From: Pararhodonellum marinum
Lineage (GTDB): Bacteria > Bacteroidota > Bacteroidia > Cytophagales > Cyclobacteriaceae
Length of the DNA stretch: 64,000 bases
Assembly (NCBI RefSeq): GCF_015354735.1
Contig: NZ_JACEFJ010000006.1
Location: forward strand, 1 to 64,000
Reading direction: 5' to 3'
The notes beneath the pieces were generated by a model that saw only the letters and a list, made by a program, of their open reading frames with translations, was not told the DNA's origin and searched no databases. The position numbers were made by a program, and so were the translations under genes. Positions 45,594-53,362 of this stretch are shown one piece after another. The stretch's first letter is position 1. The number at the start of each line of letters is the position of its first letter.

Positions 45594-47498
45594 ATGAAAA
45601 AGACCATAAGCATCAATATCAGCGGGATCCTTTTCCACATAGAAGAAGACGGATATACTTCGCTTAAAAAATACCTGGAATCCATCAATAAGCACTTTTC
45701 GCATTATGAGGACAACCATGAAATCATCAGTGACATTGAAAACAGGATTGCTGAAATATTTTTGAGCAACCTAAAAAACAACAAACAGGTCATCACAGCT
45801 GAAAATGTGGAAAACCTCATCGAAAAGATGGGAACCATTGCCGATTTTAAAGCAGTAGAAGAAGATCTCATTCAAGAAGAGCCTGCCAAAGAGCAGGTCG
45901 AAAACGACTTCTACAAGTACATAACCCCTCCCCAACAAGAAGGTGGTAAAGGGTACAAGAAGCTTTCAAGGCTGGAAAACAGAAAGATCTTGGGTGGGGT
46001 TTGTGCAGGTTTTGCCCATTACCTTGCCATAGACCCCCTATGGACCAGGTTGGTGGCCATACTTTTGCTTTTCAGCGGAGGAATTGCATTCAAATCCTCA
46101 GAAATCTTCTTTCTACCCGGGGCTTTCGATTTCAAATTCTCCTTTGGAGCTTGGACAGCCATAGCTTATATCTTGCTATGGATCATACTTCCCGTATCAC
46201 ATGAAGAGCCCGAGGACAAAAACATCAAGAAATTGTATAGAAATCCTGACGATCGGGTATTAGGCGGCGTCAGCAGCGGTCTAGCTGCCTATTTCAACAT
46301 CGATGTGCTTTGGATCAGACTGATATTCGTCGGTTTGGTGTTTGCTGGAGGTTCCGGAATAGTGATTTATCTGATTCTCTGGATCATCACGCCTTTGGCC
46401 CAATCCATCACTGAACGCATCAAAATGAAAGGTGGGGAAATCACTCTGACTAACATTGAAAACACCATCAAAGAAAACATGGCTCCTCCTTACAAGAAGG
46501 AAGAATCCCAATTGAGAAAAATTTTACTGGCTCCTTTTCGCTTTCTAGGTGCAGTGATCAACGGTATTGGCATTGCCTTGGGTCCATTTGGTAGGTTCTT
46601 ACTGGATGTGGTAAGGGTAGCCTTTGGACTTTTGATTTTCTTCTTGGGAATGGTCATCATACTCGTCCCTATAGTATTCTTAGGCGTATACTTTGAGTTG
46701 CTGGTAGGTGACAGCATGAGTGGATTTATGGATGCAGTTCCTATGGAAATGATGGCAGAGTTTATGCCTGTCTGGCTGGCCATTGCTTTATCCATCGCCA
46801 TCCTCATTCCGGGTATCATTCTGACCCTTTCAGGTATCAGTGTAGTGGTCAAAAGAAGCCTGATTGATTCCCGGTTTGGATTGGTGGCATTCGGGATTTG
46901 GATCCTGAGTATCATGATCTGTGCCTTCCAGATTCCCAAAACTGCTGCACAGTTTAAAAATGAAGCCACCTATGTGAATGAGGAAAGGATTGAATTAAGC
47001 GAGGGCACATGGCTGATCAAGTCTACTTATGACCGCAAAAACGCTACTGATTTTAGCTTGGTTTCTCTTACACTTCAGGGGACGACCAACGAACAGGCCA
47101 ATTTGATGCAGCGGTTCAAATCCAAAGGACGAAGTTTTGATGATGCGCTTAGAAATGCTGAGGACATTAAATATGCCTTCGGGGTTCAAGACACTGTAAT
47201 CAATTTTGACAGGAGCATCGCCTTTTCTTCCATGGCTAAATTCAGAGGGCAAAACCTAAGTCAGACGCTAGAAATCCCTTACGATCAACCCTTTGTGCTG
47301 GACAAATCCATCCTTCCCATCATCAGAAATACCATCTATAAACATGGATATAAAATCAGAGATGTCAACAGCCGTAACCACTGGGTATTCAATGAGGATG
47401 GGTTGCTTTGCTTGAATTGCGTCAATGACCATAAAAACAATGCCGCAGATAGTTTATCAAGAAGTAAATTCAACGATGCCTACTTCATGAATAAATAA
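45594..47498 (+). CDS. PspC-domain membrane protein
   Basis: The product is 634 residues from the ATG at 45594, which starts a conserved KKTISINISGILFHIEEDGY domain of about 70 residues. Two PspC domains follow (RKILGGVCAGFAHYLAIDPLWTRL near 128 and RVLGGVSSGLAAYFNIDVLWIRL near 217), each with a transmembrane segment. A hydrophobic region of several more segments comes next, then a C-terminal soluble beta domain. PspC proteins sense and respond to membrane stress. It is transcribed with padR and followed by a hairpin with a T-run. Confidence 0.88.
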   Translation: MKKTISINISGILFHIEEDGYTSLKKYLESINKHFSHYEDNHEIISDIENRIAEIFLSNLKNNKQVITAENVENLIEKMGTIADFKAVEEDLIQEEPAKEQVENDFYKYITPPQQEGGKGYKKLSRLENRKILGGVCAGFAHYLAIDPLWTRLVAILLLFSGGIAFKSSEIFFLPGAFDFKFSFGAWTAIAYILLWIILPVSHEEPEDKNIKKLYRNPDDRVLGGVSSGLAAYFNIDVLWIRLIFVGLVFAGGSGIVIYLILWIITPLAQSITERIKMKGGEITLTNIENTIKENMAPPYKKEESQLRKILLAPFRFLGAVINGIGIALGPFGRFLLDVVRVAFGLLIFFLGMVIILVPIVFLGVYFELLVGDSMSGFMDAVPMEMMAEFMPVWLAIALSIAILIPGIILTLSGISVVVKRSLIDSRFGLVAFGIWILSIMICAFQIPKTAAQFKNEATYVNEERIELSEGTWLIKSTYDRKNATDFSLVSLTLQGTTNEQANLMQRFKSKGRSFDDALRNAEDIKYAFGVQDTVINFDRSIAFSSMAKFRGQNLSQTLEIPYDQPFVLDKSILPIIRNTIYKHGYKIRDVNSRNHWVFNEDGLLCLNCVNDHKNNAADSLSRSKFNDAYFMNK

Positions 47499-47538
47499 AA
47501 AATCAAACATTTTAACAGTATCAATTCTTTTATCCAGC

Positions 47539-47593
47539 AAAACCATCTGCTTCAAGTTCTTTCAGGAATAAGAAGTAGGTGGTTTTCTTTTTT
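47539..47593 (+). terminator. Terminator of the padR-pspC operon
   Basis: AAAACCATCT pairs with AGGTGGTTTT (one G-U), with an inner CTTC/GAAG stem, followed by CTTTTTT. It starts about 40 bp after the stop. Confidence 0.55.
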
Positions 47594-47597
47594 GTTC

Positions 47598-47630
47598 AAA
47601 AAAAAACCCGGAACAATGATTTGTACCGGG
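47598..47630 (-). terminator. Intrinsic terminator of tRNA-like RNA 1
   Basis: On the minus strand, CCCGG-T-ACAA pairs with TTGT-T-CCGGG around a 4-nt loop and is followed by nine T. It lies 15 nt beyond the 3' end of the tRNA-like body, so the RNA is a short independent transcript. Confidence 0.8.
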
Positions 47631-47644
47631 ATTGATTAAAGTTG

Positions 47645-47768
47645 CTGTAGGAGAAGGATTCGAACCTCCACGGAGAAGTTAGGCGACACAAGAGCTCCAT
47701 GTGCGCTTTATCCTTGAGACTCCACCCCCGAGACAGGAGGGCATGTCTGCCAGTTTCATCATCCTACA
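47645..47768 (-). tRNA. tRNA-like RNA 1: complete cloverleaf, anticodon GUC, variable arm of about 54 nt
   Basis: The body is 123 nt plus discriminator. The acceptor TGTAGGA/TCCTACA is a perfect 7 bp. T8 and G9 are followed by a Leu-type D arm (ATG, loop AAACTGGCAGA with G18-G19, A14 and A21, CAT). The anticodon stem CCCTC/GGGGG encloses CTGTCTC, with U33 and anticodon GUC. The variable region spans about 54 nt with a GGAG/CTCC base stem and a distal GCG-CACA/TGTG-CGC hairpin. The T arm is GGAGG TTCGAAT CCTTC. Discriminator G73, C38 and G2:C71 match known AspRS identity elements. CCA is not encoded. Normal long variable arms are 10-24 nt. It could be a specialised tRNA or a tRNA-derived regulatory RNA. 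Confidence 0.6.
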
Positions 47769-47775
47769 AGAAGAG

Positions 47776-47792
47776 AAAGCACTTTTTGCTTT
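47776..47792 (-). promoter_or_regulatory. 5' hairpin preceding tRNA-like RNA 1
   Basis: AAAGCA/TGCTTT, a 6-bp stem with a 5-nt loop, lies 7 nt upstream of the tRNA-like body and 9 nt downstream of the -7 box. It would therefore form the extreme 5' end of the transcript. Confidence 0.6.
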
Positions 47793-47801
47793 TTGATGGC
47801 C

Positions 47802-47809
47802 CAAATATA
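47802..47809 (-). promoter_or_regulatory. Bacteroidota -7 box for tRNA-like RNA 1
   Basis: TATATTTG on the minus strand is an exact TAnnTTTG match directly upstream of the 5' hairpin. Confidence 0.55.
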
Positions 47810-47946
47810 ACAAGAGCAGGGATATATTTAAAAATATTCAAAAAAAAAGGTAAATTTTTACACTATATTCAACGAATCAATTTATTTATATCAATTAAAC
47901 AATGAAAGACTTTAATTAAAGGATTCCATTGAGGAATTTACAACAC

Positions 47947-47981
47947 ATAAAAAAAGCTATGAAATAAAATCTCATAGCTTT
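47947..47981 (-). terminator. Intrinsic terminator of tRNA-like RNA 2
   Basis: AAAGCTATGA/TCATAGCTTT, a perfect 10-bp stem with a 9-nt loop, runs into a T tract on the minus strand. It lies 32 nt beyond the tRNA-like body. Confidence 0.8.
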
Positions 47982-48012
47982 AGTCAATTAACAATAAACC
48001 CAAAATAACCTG

Positions 48013-48107
48013 TTGCAGGAGAAGGATTCGAACCTTCGAAAAACAGCGAATGGATAAAATATCCAACTGCTTCTTCCATTGATTGGTCACATTTCTAAAA
48101 TCCTACA
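48013..48107 (-). ncRNA. tRNA-like RNA 2: acceptor and T arm intact, D and anticodon arms not canonical
   Basis: The body is 94 nt plus discriminator A. The acceptor TGTAGGA/TCCTGCA pairs fully with one U-G at 3:70. The T arm GAAGG TTCGAAT CCTTC is perfect. The middle cannot be folded into normal D and anticodon arms: G19 is missing and no 7-nt loop with U33 is found. Instead a GGATA/TATCC hairpin and a longer imperfect stem (around GAAGAAGCAG with CTGTTTTTC) are possible. The acceptor 5' strand is identical to that of RNA 1, and the promoter-hairpin-body-terminator order is the same. It is probably a related RNA, a minihelix-type tRNA mimic or a decayed tRNA. Confidence 0.5.
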
Positions 48108-48112
48108 AATAA

Positions 48113-48129
48113 GAAAGTCATATACTTTC
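48113..48129 (-). promoter_or_regulatory. 5' hairpin preceding tRNA-like RNA 2
   Basis: GAAAGT/ACTTTC, a 6-bp stem with a 5-nt loop, lies 5 nt upstream of the body. It matches the element before RNA 1 in stem length, loop length and position. Confidence 0.6.
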
Positions 48130-48136
48130 TACAGTT

Positions 48137-48144
48137 CAAATGTA
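48137..48144 (-). promoter_or_regulatory. Bacteroidota -7 box for tRNA-like RNA 2
   Basis: TACATTTG on the minus strand is an exact TAnnTTTG match, 7 nt upstream of the 5' hairpin. Confidence 0.55.
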
Positions 48145-48456
48145 ATGATTTTATTTGTATTTTTAATATAATTTAAATTAATAGCTAAATATTTATATTA
48201 TCAATAATTTAATGATTATATTATTGAATAATTAATAATTCAAACGTTTGAAATTTCCCGCTTTTTAAATATTCTTCAAGGGATGTCCGGATTAAATTTC
48301 AGTAATCGAAAAATTTTGATCAATATTTAATGATTTGTTAATAATTAAGGAAAAAAGAAATAAAAACCATAGAAAATATGGTTAAGTAGCGTATGGTGCT
48401 TTAATTAAGAATGGTATAAATATGGTGGTGAACAGTTTAAAAATCAATATAACTGT
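48145..48456. other. Very AT-rich intergenic stretch
   Basis: No gene is seen. It has long A/T runs and small inverted repeats, including a perfect 7-bp AACCATA/TATGGTT hairpin at 48365-48383. No further tRNA-like copy was found. Confidence 0.5.
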
Positions 48457-49491
48457 TCATTCTGACTGAACATATCCCTCCCACTTGTCCAGCACCGCCT
48501 TAAAATCTTCAGGTAGATCTACCTCAAAATACATCTTTTCACCAGTAGTGGGATGAACAAATCCCAAAGATTTGGCGTGTAAGGCTTGTCTTGGCAGTAA
48601 TTCAAAGCAATTGTGGACAAACGACTTGTATTTGGAAAATTGAGTCCCTTTGCGAATTTTGTCTCCTCCGTATACTGCATCATTAAACAAGGGGTGACCG
48701 ATGTATTTCATATGTGCCCTGATCTGATGGGTACGGCCCGTTTCTAAATGACACTGGATTAGGGTTACATATCTAAGGTATTTCAACACTTTCCAGTGGG
48801 TAATTGCCTCTTTCCCAAAATCACCATCGGGAAAGGTATCCATGACTTTTCGGTTTTTAAAACTTCGGCCCACGTGGGCATGTACTGTACCTTCATCCTC
48901 CTGTGGTTCACCCCAGATCAATGCCAAATAAGTCCTTTCGATGCTGTGGTCGAAAAACTGCTTCGCCAAGTGGGTCATGGCTTTTTCCGTCTTGGCAATC
49001 ACCAATAACCCGCTGGTATCTTTGTCTATCCGATGGACCAGTCCAGGTCTGCCTATGTTGCCTGGCATTTCAGGCAATTGGTTGAAATAATAAACCAAAC
49101 CATTGACAAGGGTGCCTGTCCAATTGCCATGTGCAGGGTGTACCACCATGCCGGCAGCTTTGTTTACCACCAAAAGATATGGGTCCTCATAGATGATGTT
49201 CAAGGGCAATTGTTCCGGAATAACTTCAGTATGGCTGGGTTCATGGGGCAATTGCAGGGTGATGACATCTCCTGGCTTTATTTTGTAATTGGATTTAATT
49301 TTTTGGTCATTGACTTTTACATATCCAGAATCTATGGCCTGTTGGACTTTATTCCGGGTCGCATTGGCCACCTTATCTGAAAGAAACTTATCAACCCGCA
49401 GAGCCGACTGGCCTTTGTCTACTTTTATGCTTAAATGCTCAAATAAAATTTCGTCCTCATCTTCAAAAAGATCCTCGGGTATTTCGCTCAT
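48457..49491 (-). CDS. rluD: RluA-family 23S rRNA pseudouridine synthase (RluD type)
   Basis: The product is 344 residues from the ATG at 49491. An N-terminal S4 RNA-binding domain (ALRVDKFLSDKVANATRNKVQQAIDSG) is followed by the synthase domain. Catalytic Asp lies in GLVHRIDKDTSGLLVIAK, with HQIRAHMKYIGHPLFND further on. RluD makes pseudouridines in helix 69 of 23S rRNA. The C-terminal part is complete. A TATTTTTG -7 box ends only 4 nt before this ATG, so the mRNA may be leaderless. Confidence 0.92.
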   Translation of the reverse strand: MSEIPEDLFEDEDEILFEHLSIKVDKGQSALRVDKFLSDKVANATRNKVQQAIDSGYVKVNDQKIKSNYKIKPGDVITLQLPHEPSHTEVIPEQLPLNIIYEDPYLLVVNKAAGMVVHPAHGNWTGTLVNGLVYYFNQLPEMPGNIGRPGLVHRIDKDTSGLLVIAKTEKAMTHLAKQFFDHSIERTYLALIWGEPQEDEGTVHAHVGRSFKNRKVMDTFPDGDFGKEAITHWKVLKYLRYVTLIQCHLETGRTHQIRAHMKYIGHPLFNDAVYGGDKIRKGTQFSKYKSFVHNCFELLPRQALHAKSLGFVHPTTGEKMYFEVDLPEDFKAVLDKWEGYVQSE

Positions 49492-49495
49492 GTCA

Positions 49496-49503
49496 CAAAA
49501 ATA
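49496..49503 (-). promoter_or_regulatory. -7 box of rluD
   Basis: TATTTTTG on the minus strand is separated from the rluD ATG by TGAC. If used, transcription would begin at or near the start codon. Confidence 0.45.
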
Positions 49504-49527
49504 CGGCATGAACCCAAAAGAATTCCA

Positions 49528-49535
49528 TAATTTTG
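49528..49535 (+). promoter_or_regulatory. -7 box of the ACC-deaminase-like gene
   Basis: TAATTTTG on the plus strand ends 23 nt before the ATG at 49559. It lies back to back with the rluD box, with 24 bp between them. Confidence 0.5.
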
Positions 49536-49558
49536 GATTTAATCCTAAATGAATTTAA

Positions 49559-50479
49559 ATGATGCTCGCTGGAAAGGAAACCCCAACCGAACCTGTTTTT
49601 CTGGAAGAACTTAAGGATTCAGGGGTTCAGCTATCCATTCGCCGATTGGACAAGATTCATCCGCTGGTGTCAGGGAACAAATTTTACAAGTTGAAATACA
49701 ACCTTGAAGCGTGCCTTAGAGCAGGTAAAAAAACCATACTTACCTTTGGGGGGGCTTATTCTAACCATATCTTGGCCTGTGCAGAAGCAGCAAAATCGGC
49801 CGGCCTACAATCCATAGGTATCATCCGTGGTGAGGAGCATAATCCAATGAACCCCACCCTACAGGCCGCTTCATCCCTTGGAATGAAACTTACTTATATG
49901 CAGCGGGAAATCTACCGAAAGAAAAATGAAAAGGAGGTTTTAGAACAACTGCAACATCGTTTTGGGGATTTTTACCTGTTGCCCGAGGGAGGAACCAATC
50001 AATTGGCCATTCAGGGGACAGCAGAGATATTACAAGCTACTGATAAGCAATACGATCATATAGCATGTGGGGTAGGTACTGGGGGTACCATGGCTGGGAT
50101 TCTTTCTTCCATATGGCCCCATCAGCAATTGTGGGGCTTTTCTGCCCTCAAAGGATCTTTTATTGTAGATGAGTTCGACGGACTCTTAAAGCGTTATCAA
50201 GTGGCCCCAAATGCCCCATACCATTTATTTATCGATTATCACTTTGGGGGCTATGCCAGGTTCAAACCAGAATTGATCAGTTTTATCCATAGATTTAAAA
50301 AGCAAACTGGAATTCCACTTGACCCCATTTATACAGGAAAAATGATGTTTGGTCTGGTTGACGCCATTCAATCAGGAAAATTTGAAAGAGGCTCACATAT
50401 CCTGGCCATTCATTCTGGAGGGCTTCAGGGCATCCAAGGCTTCAACCAAATGCATGGAACAACATTATCAGATTTTTGA
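49559..50479 (+). CDS. 1-aminocyclopropane-1-carboxylate deaminase / D-cysteine desulfhydrase family
   Basis: The 306-residue product is a fold type II PLP enzyme. SIRRLDKIHPLVSGNKFYKLKYNL contains the cofactor Lys region, TFGGAYSNHILACAEAAKSAG follows, and GVGTGGTMAGIL binds the PLP phosphate. The family deaminates ACC or cleaves D-cysteine to pyruvate, ammonia and sulfide. In bacteria without ethylene-related metabolism D-cysteine desulfhydrase activity is the likelier role, but this is not decided. It is a single gene between rluD (divergent) and the RsmI-like gene (convergent). Confidence 0.86.
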   Translation: MMLAGKETPTEPVFLEELKDSGVQLSIRRLDKIHPLVSGNKFYKLKYNLEACLRAGKKTILTFGGAYSNHILACAEAAKSAGLQSIGIIRGEEHNPMNPTLQAASSLGMKLTYMQREIYRKKNEKEVLEQLQHRFGDFYLLPEGGTNQLAIQGTAEILQATDKQYDHIACGVGTGGTMAGILSSIWPHQQLWGFSALKGSFIVDEFDGLLKRYQVAPNAPYHLFIDYHFGGYARFKPELISFIHRFKKQTGIPLDPIYTGKMMFGLVDAIQSGKFERGSHILAIHSGGLQGIQGFNQMHGTTLSDF

Positions 50480-50523
50480 AATCTTGGGGATAACCACAAA
50501 TCCTGTTGTAATAGGACATAGGA

Positions 50524-51240
50524 TTAAATTTTACTTGCATAAATCAAAAAAACTGTCGGGATTTTGTGCAGGTCAATTTCGGTTTTTTTCCATGACTGTG
50601 CCGTTTTGGTCAGAATGGTTTCATCTTTGGCCGTCAGATTTTTGGCTATGCAAAGCAAGGTATCAGGATGCAGGTGCTGCTTCAGATCCTGCAAGAGTTG
50701 GTTGTTTCGAAAAGGCGTTTCCATAAAAATCTGGCTCCGGTTCTTTCGAAGGGATTCCTTTTCCAGCTCCCTGATGGCAGTTGCTCTTTCCTTTTTGTCA
50801 ATGGGCAGGTAGCCATGAAAGGCAAAAGATTGCCCATTGAATCCAGAAGCCATCAAGGCCAGAAACATGGAACTTGGGCCGGATAAAGGCACTACTTGTA
50901 TGCCTTTGGTATGGGCATAAGCTACCCCAAGAGACCCAGGGTCAGCTATTCCCGGACAGCCTGCTTCAGAAAGGACGCCTATATCATGGCCTTCCCAAAG
51001 GGGCTTCATGAGTTGGGCCATTTGGCCTTCTGTACTGTTTTTGTCCAAAACCTGAAAGTCAAGGTCCCCAATGGAAATCCCTAATTTTAGGCTGCTGATG
51101 TACCTTCTAGCAGTTCTGAGGTTTTCTACCAAAAAATAGCGGGTATTTAAAATCACCTCTTTTACTTGGGTAGAAATGATTTTTTCCGCAGTTCCTTCAG
51201 CCAGGACAGTGGGGATAAGATAAAGGACGCCTTTTTTCAT
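50524..51240 (-). CDS. rsmI: RsmI-like SAM-dependent methyltransferase
   Basis: The product is 238 residues from the ATG at 51240 (MKKGVLYLIPTVLAEGT); longer starts run into the space before the upstream gene and add unrelated sequence. The tetrapyrrole-methylase fold shows GVLSEAGCPGIADPG and PLSGPSSMFLALMASGFNGQ. RsmI 2'-O-methylates C1402 of 16S rRNA. This Bacteroidota type is somewhat shorter than Escherichia coli RsmI (286), and its substrate is assumed by homology. It follows the alpha/beta hydrolase gene by 53 bp. Confidence 0.82.
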   Translation of the reverse strand: MKKGVLYLIPTVLAEGTAEKIISTQVKEVILNTRYFLVENLRTARRYISSLKLGISIGDLDFQVLDKNSTEGQMAQLMKPLWEGHDIGVLSEAGCPGIADPGSLGVAYAHTKGIQVVPLSGPSSMFLALMASGFNGQSFAFHGYLPIDKKERATAIRELEKESLRKNRSQIFMETPFRNNQLLQDLKQHLHPDTLLCIAKNLTAKDETILTKTAQSWKKTEIDLHKIPTVFLIYASKI

Positions 51241-51293
51241 GATCCACTTGTGTTTGTTGTAATAAATCGCTTCAAAAACGCCATGTCCCCTCT

Positions 51294-52055
51294 CTATCCC
51301 AAAAAAGCTTTGACCGTCTCTACCACAGCTGCGGGCTGTTCGGCATGAATCCAATGTCCCGCTCCTTTGATATAGATCAAGTGGTGATTGGGGAAAAACC
51401 TTTCAAGGTCCGTTTTGTCTCCCTCTTTGATATAATCTGAATTTTCTCCACCCATAAAAAGTGTGGGTCCCTCAAAACTTTTTCCTGCTTCAAGTGCCTC
51501 TCCTACATTTTCGATTTTGGCATCAATGACCGAAAGGTTGATTTTCCAAATGAATTTGTTCTCTTTGTCCCTCCCTAGGTTTTTTAACAAAAACTGCCTA
51601 ATCCCTGCTTCTTTCACATGCTCAGCAAGTTGGTCATCTGCTTCCTTACGGGATTTCAATGCGTCTAACTGAATGGATTTCAGTCCTTCCAATATTTGCT
51701 CATGGTGAACAGGATAATACCGTGGTGCTATATCAACCACGATCAGCTTTTTGACTTTTTCAGGATATTGAATGGCAAAGTTCATGGCGGTTTTTCCTCC
51801 CATGGAATGCCCCATTAGATGGATCTCTTCCAGATTCTGCTCCTCCATCCAGTGTAGTAGGTCCTCTGCCATCAGCTGATAGTCCCAATCTTCTGTATGG
51901 GGAGAGTCCCCATGGTTTCTCTGATCCACAAGGTAGAGCGTGTAGTGCTTTTCCAATTCCCTGGCAATGCTGAACCAATTGTCAGCTGAACCAAATAGGC
52001 CATGCAAAATCACCAAGGGTTCCCCCTCTCCTATTTTTCTAAAATTCAATTTCAT
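51294..52055 (-). CDS. Alpha/beta-fold hydrolase (YbfF-like esterase)
   Basis: The 253-residue cytoplasmic product has the oxyanion region LHGLFGSADNW, nucleophile elbow GHSMGG (Ser near 98), an Asp-containing strand LFMGGENSDYI and the catalytic His in GAGHWIHAEQP. This matches the YbfF/ABHD11-like branch of acyl-ester or thioester hydrolases. The substrate is unknown. It lies between pdxJ and the RsmI-like gene on the same strand, with gaps of 79 and 53 bp. Confidence 0.88.
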   Translation of the reverse strand: MKLNFRKIGEGEPLVILHGLFGSADNWFSIARELEKHYTLYLVDQRNHGDSPHTEDWDYQLMAEDLLHWMEEQNLEEIHLMGHSMGGKTAMNFAIQYPEKVKKLIVVDIAPRYYPVHHEQILEGLKSIQLDALKSRKEADDQLAEHVKEAGIRQFLLKNLGRDKENKFIWKINLSVIDAKIENVGEALEAGKSFEGPTLFMGGENSDYIKEGDKTDLERFFPNHHLIYIKGAGHWIHAEQPAAVVETVKAFLG

Positions 52056-52134
52056 GATGATAAAAATGTAAAATGGTTAAAGTATTAAGTTATGGGTCAA
52101 ACAAAAAAACCTATGATTTATTCTTTTCAGACAA

Positions 52135-52851
52135 TCATATCTCCAATTGCCTTCTATACATTTGGATGGTGTTTTCAAGTCCGAAATACAAGGCGTCACA
52201 GACCAAAGCATGGCCAATGGATACCTCTTCAAGAAAGGGTATTTTCTTGACAAGAAAATTCAAGTTGTGTAGATCCAGATCATGTCCTGCATTGAGCCCC
52301 AAGCCCAAGTCATAGGCCAATTTAGCAACTATAACATATGGCTTTACAGCAGCCTCCCTGTCTTGATGGTAGTGGGTAGCATAAGGTTCGGTGTACAACT
52401 CCACCCGATCAGTTCCCGTGCTTTTTGCAGGTTCAAAAAACCTGGGTTCTGGATTGATGAAGATAGAAACCCTGCTGCCATATTCCTGTAATTCTGCCAC
52501 GATGTCTTTGAGCCATTCCTGGTGTTTGATGGTGTCCCAACCATTGTTAGAGGTCAATACATCTGGAGGGTCTGGAACCAAAGTGGCTTGAATGGGCCTG
52601 ACTTTTTGGATAATTTCCATGTACCTTTTGTCCGGATATCCTTCAATGTTAAACTCGGTTGTGATTTTATTGTACAGATCCATTACATCCTGGTACCGAA
52701 TGTGCCTTTCATCAGGTCTTGGATGAACTGTGATGCCTTCCGCACCGAATCGCTCTGCATCCATGGCCACTTTGACCAGGTCGGGATTGTTGCCACCCCT
52801 TGCATTCCTCAGCGTGGCAAACTTGTTAATATTTACGCTCAGTTTGGTCAT
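52135..52851 (-). CDS. pdxJ: Pyridoxine 5'-phosphate synthase
   Basis: The product is 238 residues from the ATG at 52851 ([20 protein letters not shown]). A longer frame exists but the family begins at this Met. TIM-barrel signatures are [34 protein letters not shown] and EVSIGHALV. PdxJ condenses 1-deoxyxylulose 5-phosphate and 3-amino-2-oxopropyl phosphate in vitamin B6 synthesis. It is divergent from yqeY. Confidence 0.96.
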   Translation of the reverse strand: MTKLSVNINKFATLRNARGGNNPDLVKVAMDAERFGAEGITVHPRPDERHIRYQDVMDLYNKITTEFNIEGYPDKRYMEIIQKVRPIQATLVPDPPDVLTSNNGWDTIKHQEWLKDIVAELQEYGSRVSIFINPEPRFFEPAKSTGTDRVELYTEPYATHYHQDREAAVKPYVIVAKLAYDLGLGLNAGHDLDLHNLNFLVKKIPFLEEVSIGHALVCDALYFGLENTIQMYRRQLEI

Positions 52852-52867
52852 ATCAATAATTATAGGG

Positions 52868-52875
52868 TATTTTTG
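52868..52875 (+). promoter_or_regulatory. -7 box of the yqeY operon
   Basis: TATTTTTG on the plus strand lies 35 nt upstream of the yqeY ATG. It is in the 59-bp gap between divergent pdxJ and yqeY. Confidence 0.5.
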
Positions 52876-52910
52876 TGACTCACATAATTGATAACACAAA
52901 CATAACCATA

Positions 52911-53357
52911 ATGAGTTTAAAGCTAAGGGTAGAAAGTGAAATTAAGCAGGCCATGCTGGCCAAAGACAAGGACAGGCTGAGGGCACTCAGGGCCATCAAA
53001 TCTCTTGTTTTATTGGAAGAAACAAAAGGGACTGACAAGAACCTCTCAGAAGACGATGAAATGAAACTCCTGACCAAAGCTGCCAAGCAAAGAAAAGACT
53101 CAGCAGATATTTATCAGGCGCAAAACAGAGAAGACCTGGCAAAAATAGAACTGGATGAACTCACCATTATCCATGAATTTTTACCCAAACAGCTCAGTGA
53201 AGAGGAATTAGATGCAGCACTGAAACAAATCATACAGGAAGTCGGTGCGGAAGGGCCCAAGGACATGGGTAAAGTGATGGGTGCTGCTACCAAATCACTT
53301 GCCGGAAAGGCAGATGGCAAAGTGATTTCACAAAAAGTCAAATCATTGCTCTCTTAA
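52911..53357 (+). CDS. yqeY: GatB/YqeY domain protein
   Basis: The product is 148 residues from the ATG at 52911 ([33 protein letters not shown]). It is the helical GatB/YqeY tail-like domain found free in many bacteria, with [14 protein letters not shown] and [23 protein letters not shown]. It is related to the tRNA-binding tail of amidotransferase GatB; its role alone is not firmly known. cvpA follows after 5 bp. Confidence 0.92.
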   Translation: MSLKLRVESEIKQAMLAKDKDRLRALRAIKSLVLLEETKGTDKNLSEDDEMKLLTKAAKQRKDSADIYQAQNREDLAKIELDELTIIHEFLPKQLSEEELDAALKQIIQEVGAEGPKDMGKVMGAATKSLAGKADGKVISQKVKSLLS

Positions 53358-53362
53358 GATAA

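Noticed and set aside
47645-48107. Interpretation of the two tRNA-like RNAs as one-piece or split tmRNA
   Set aside because: The bodies lack a tmRNA-type acceptor (GGGG start), a tag-peptide ORF and pseudoknots, and RNA 1 has a full anticodon arm.
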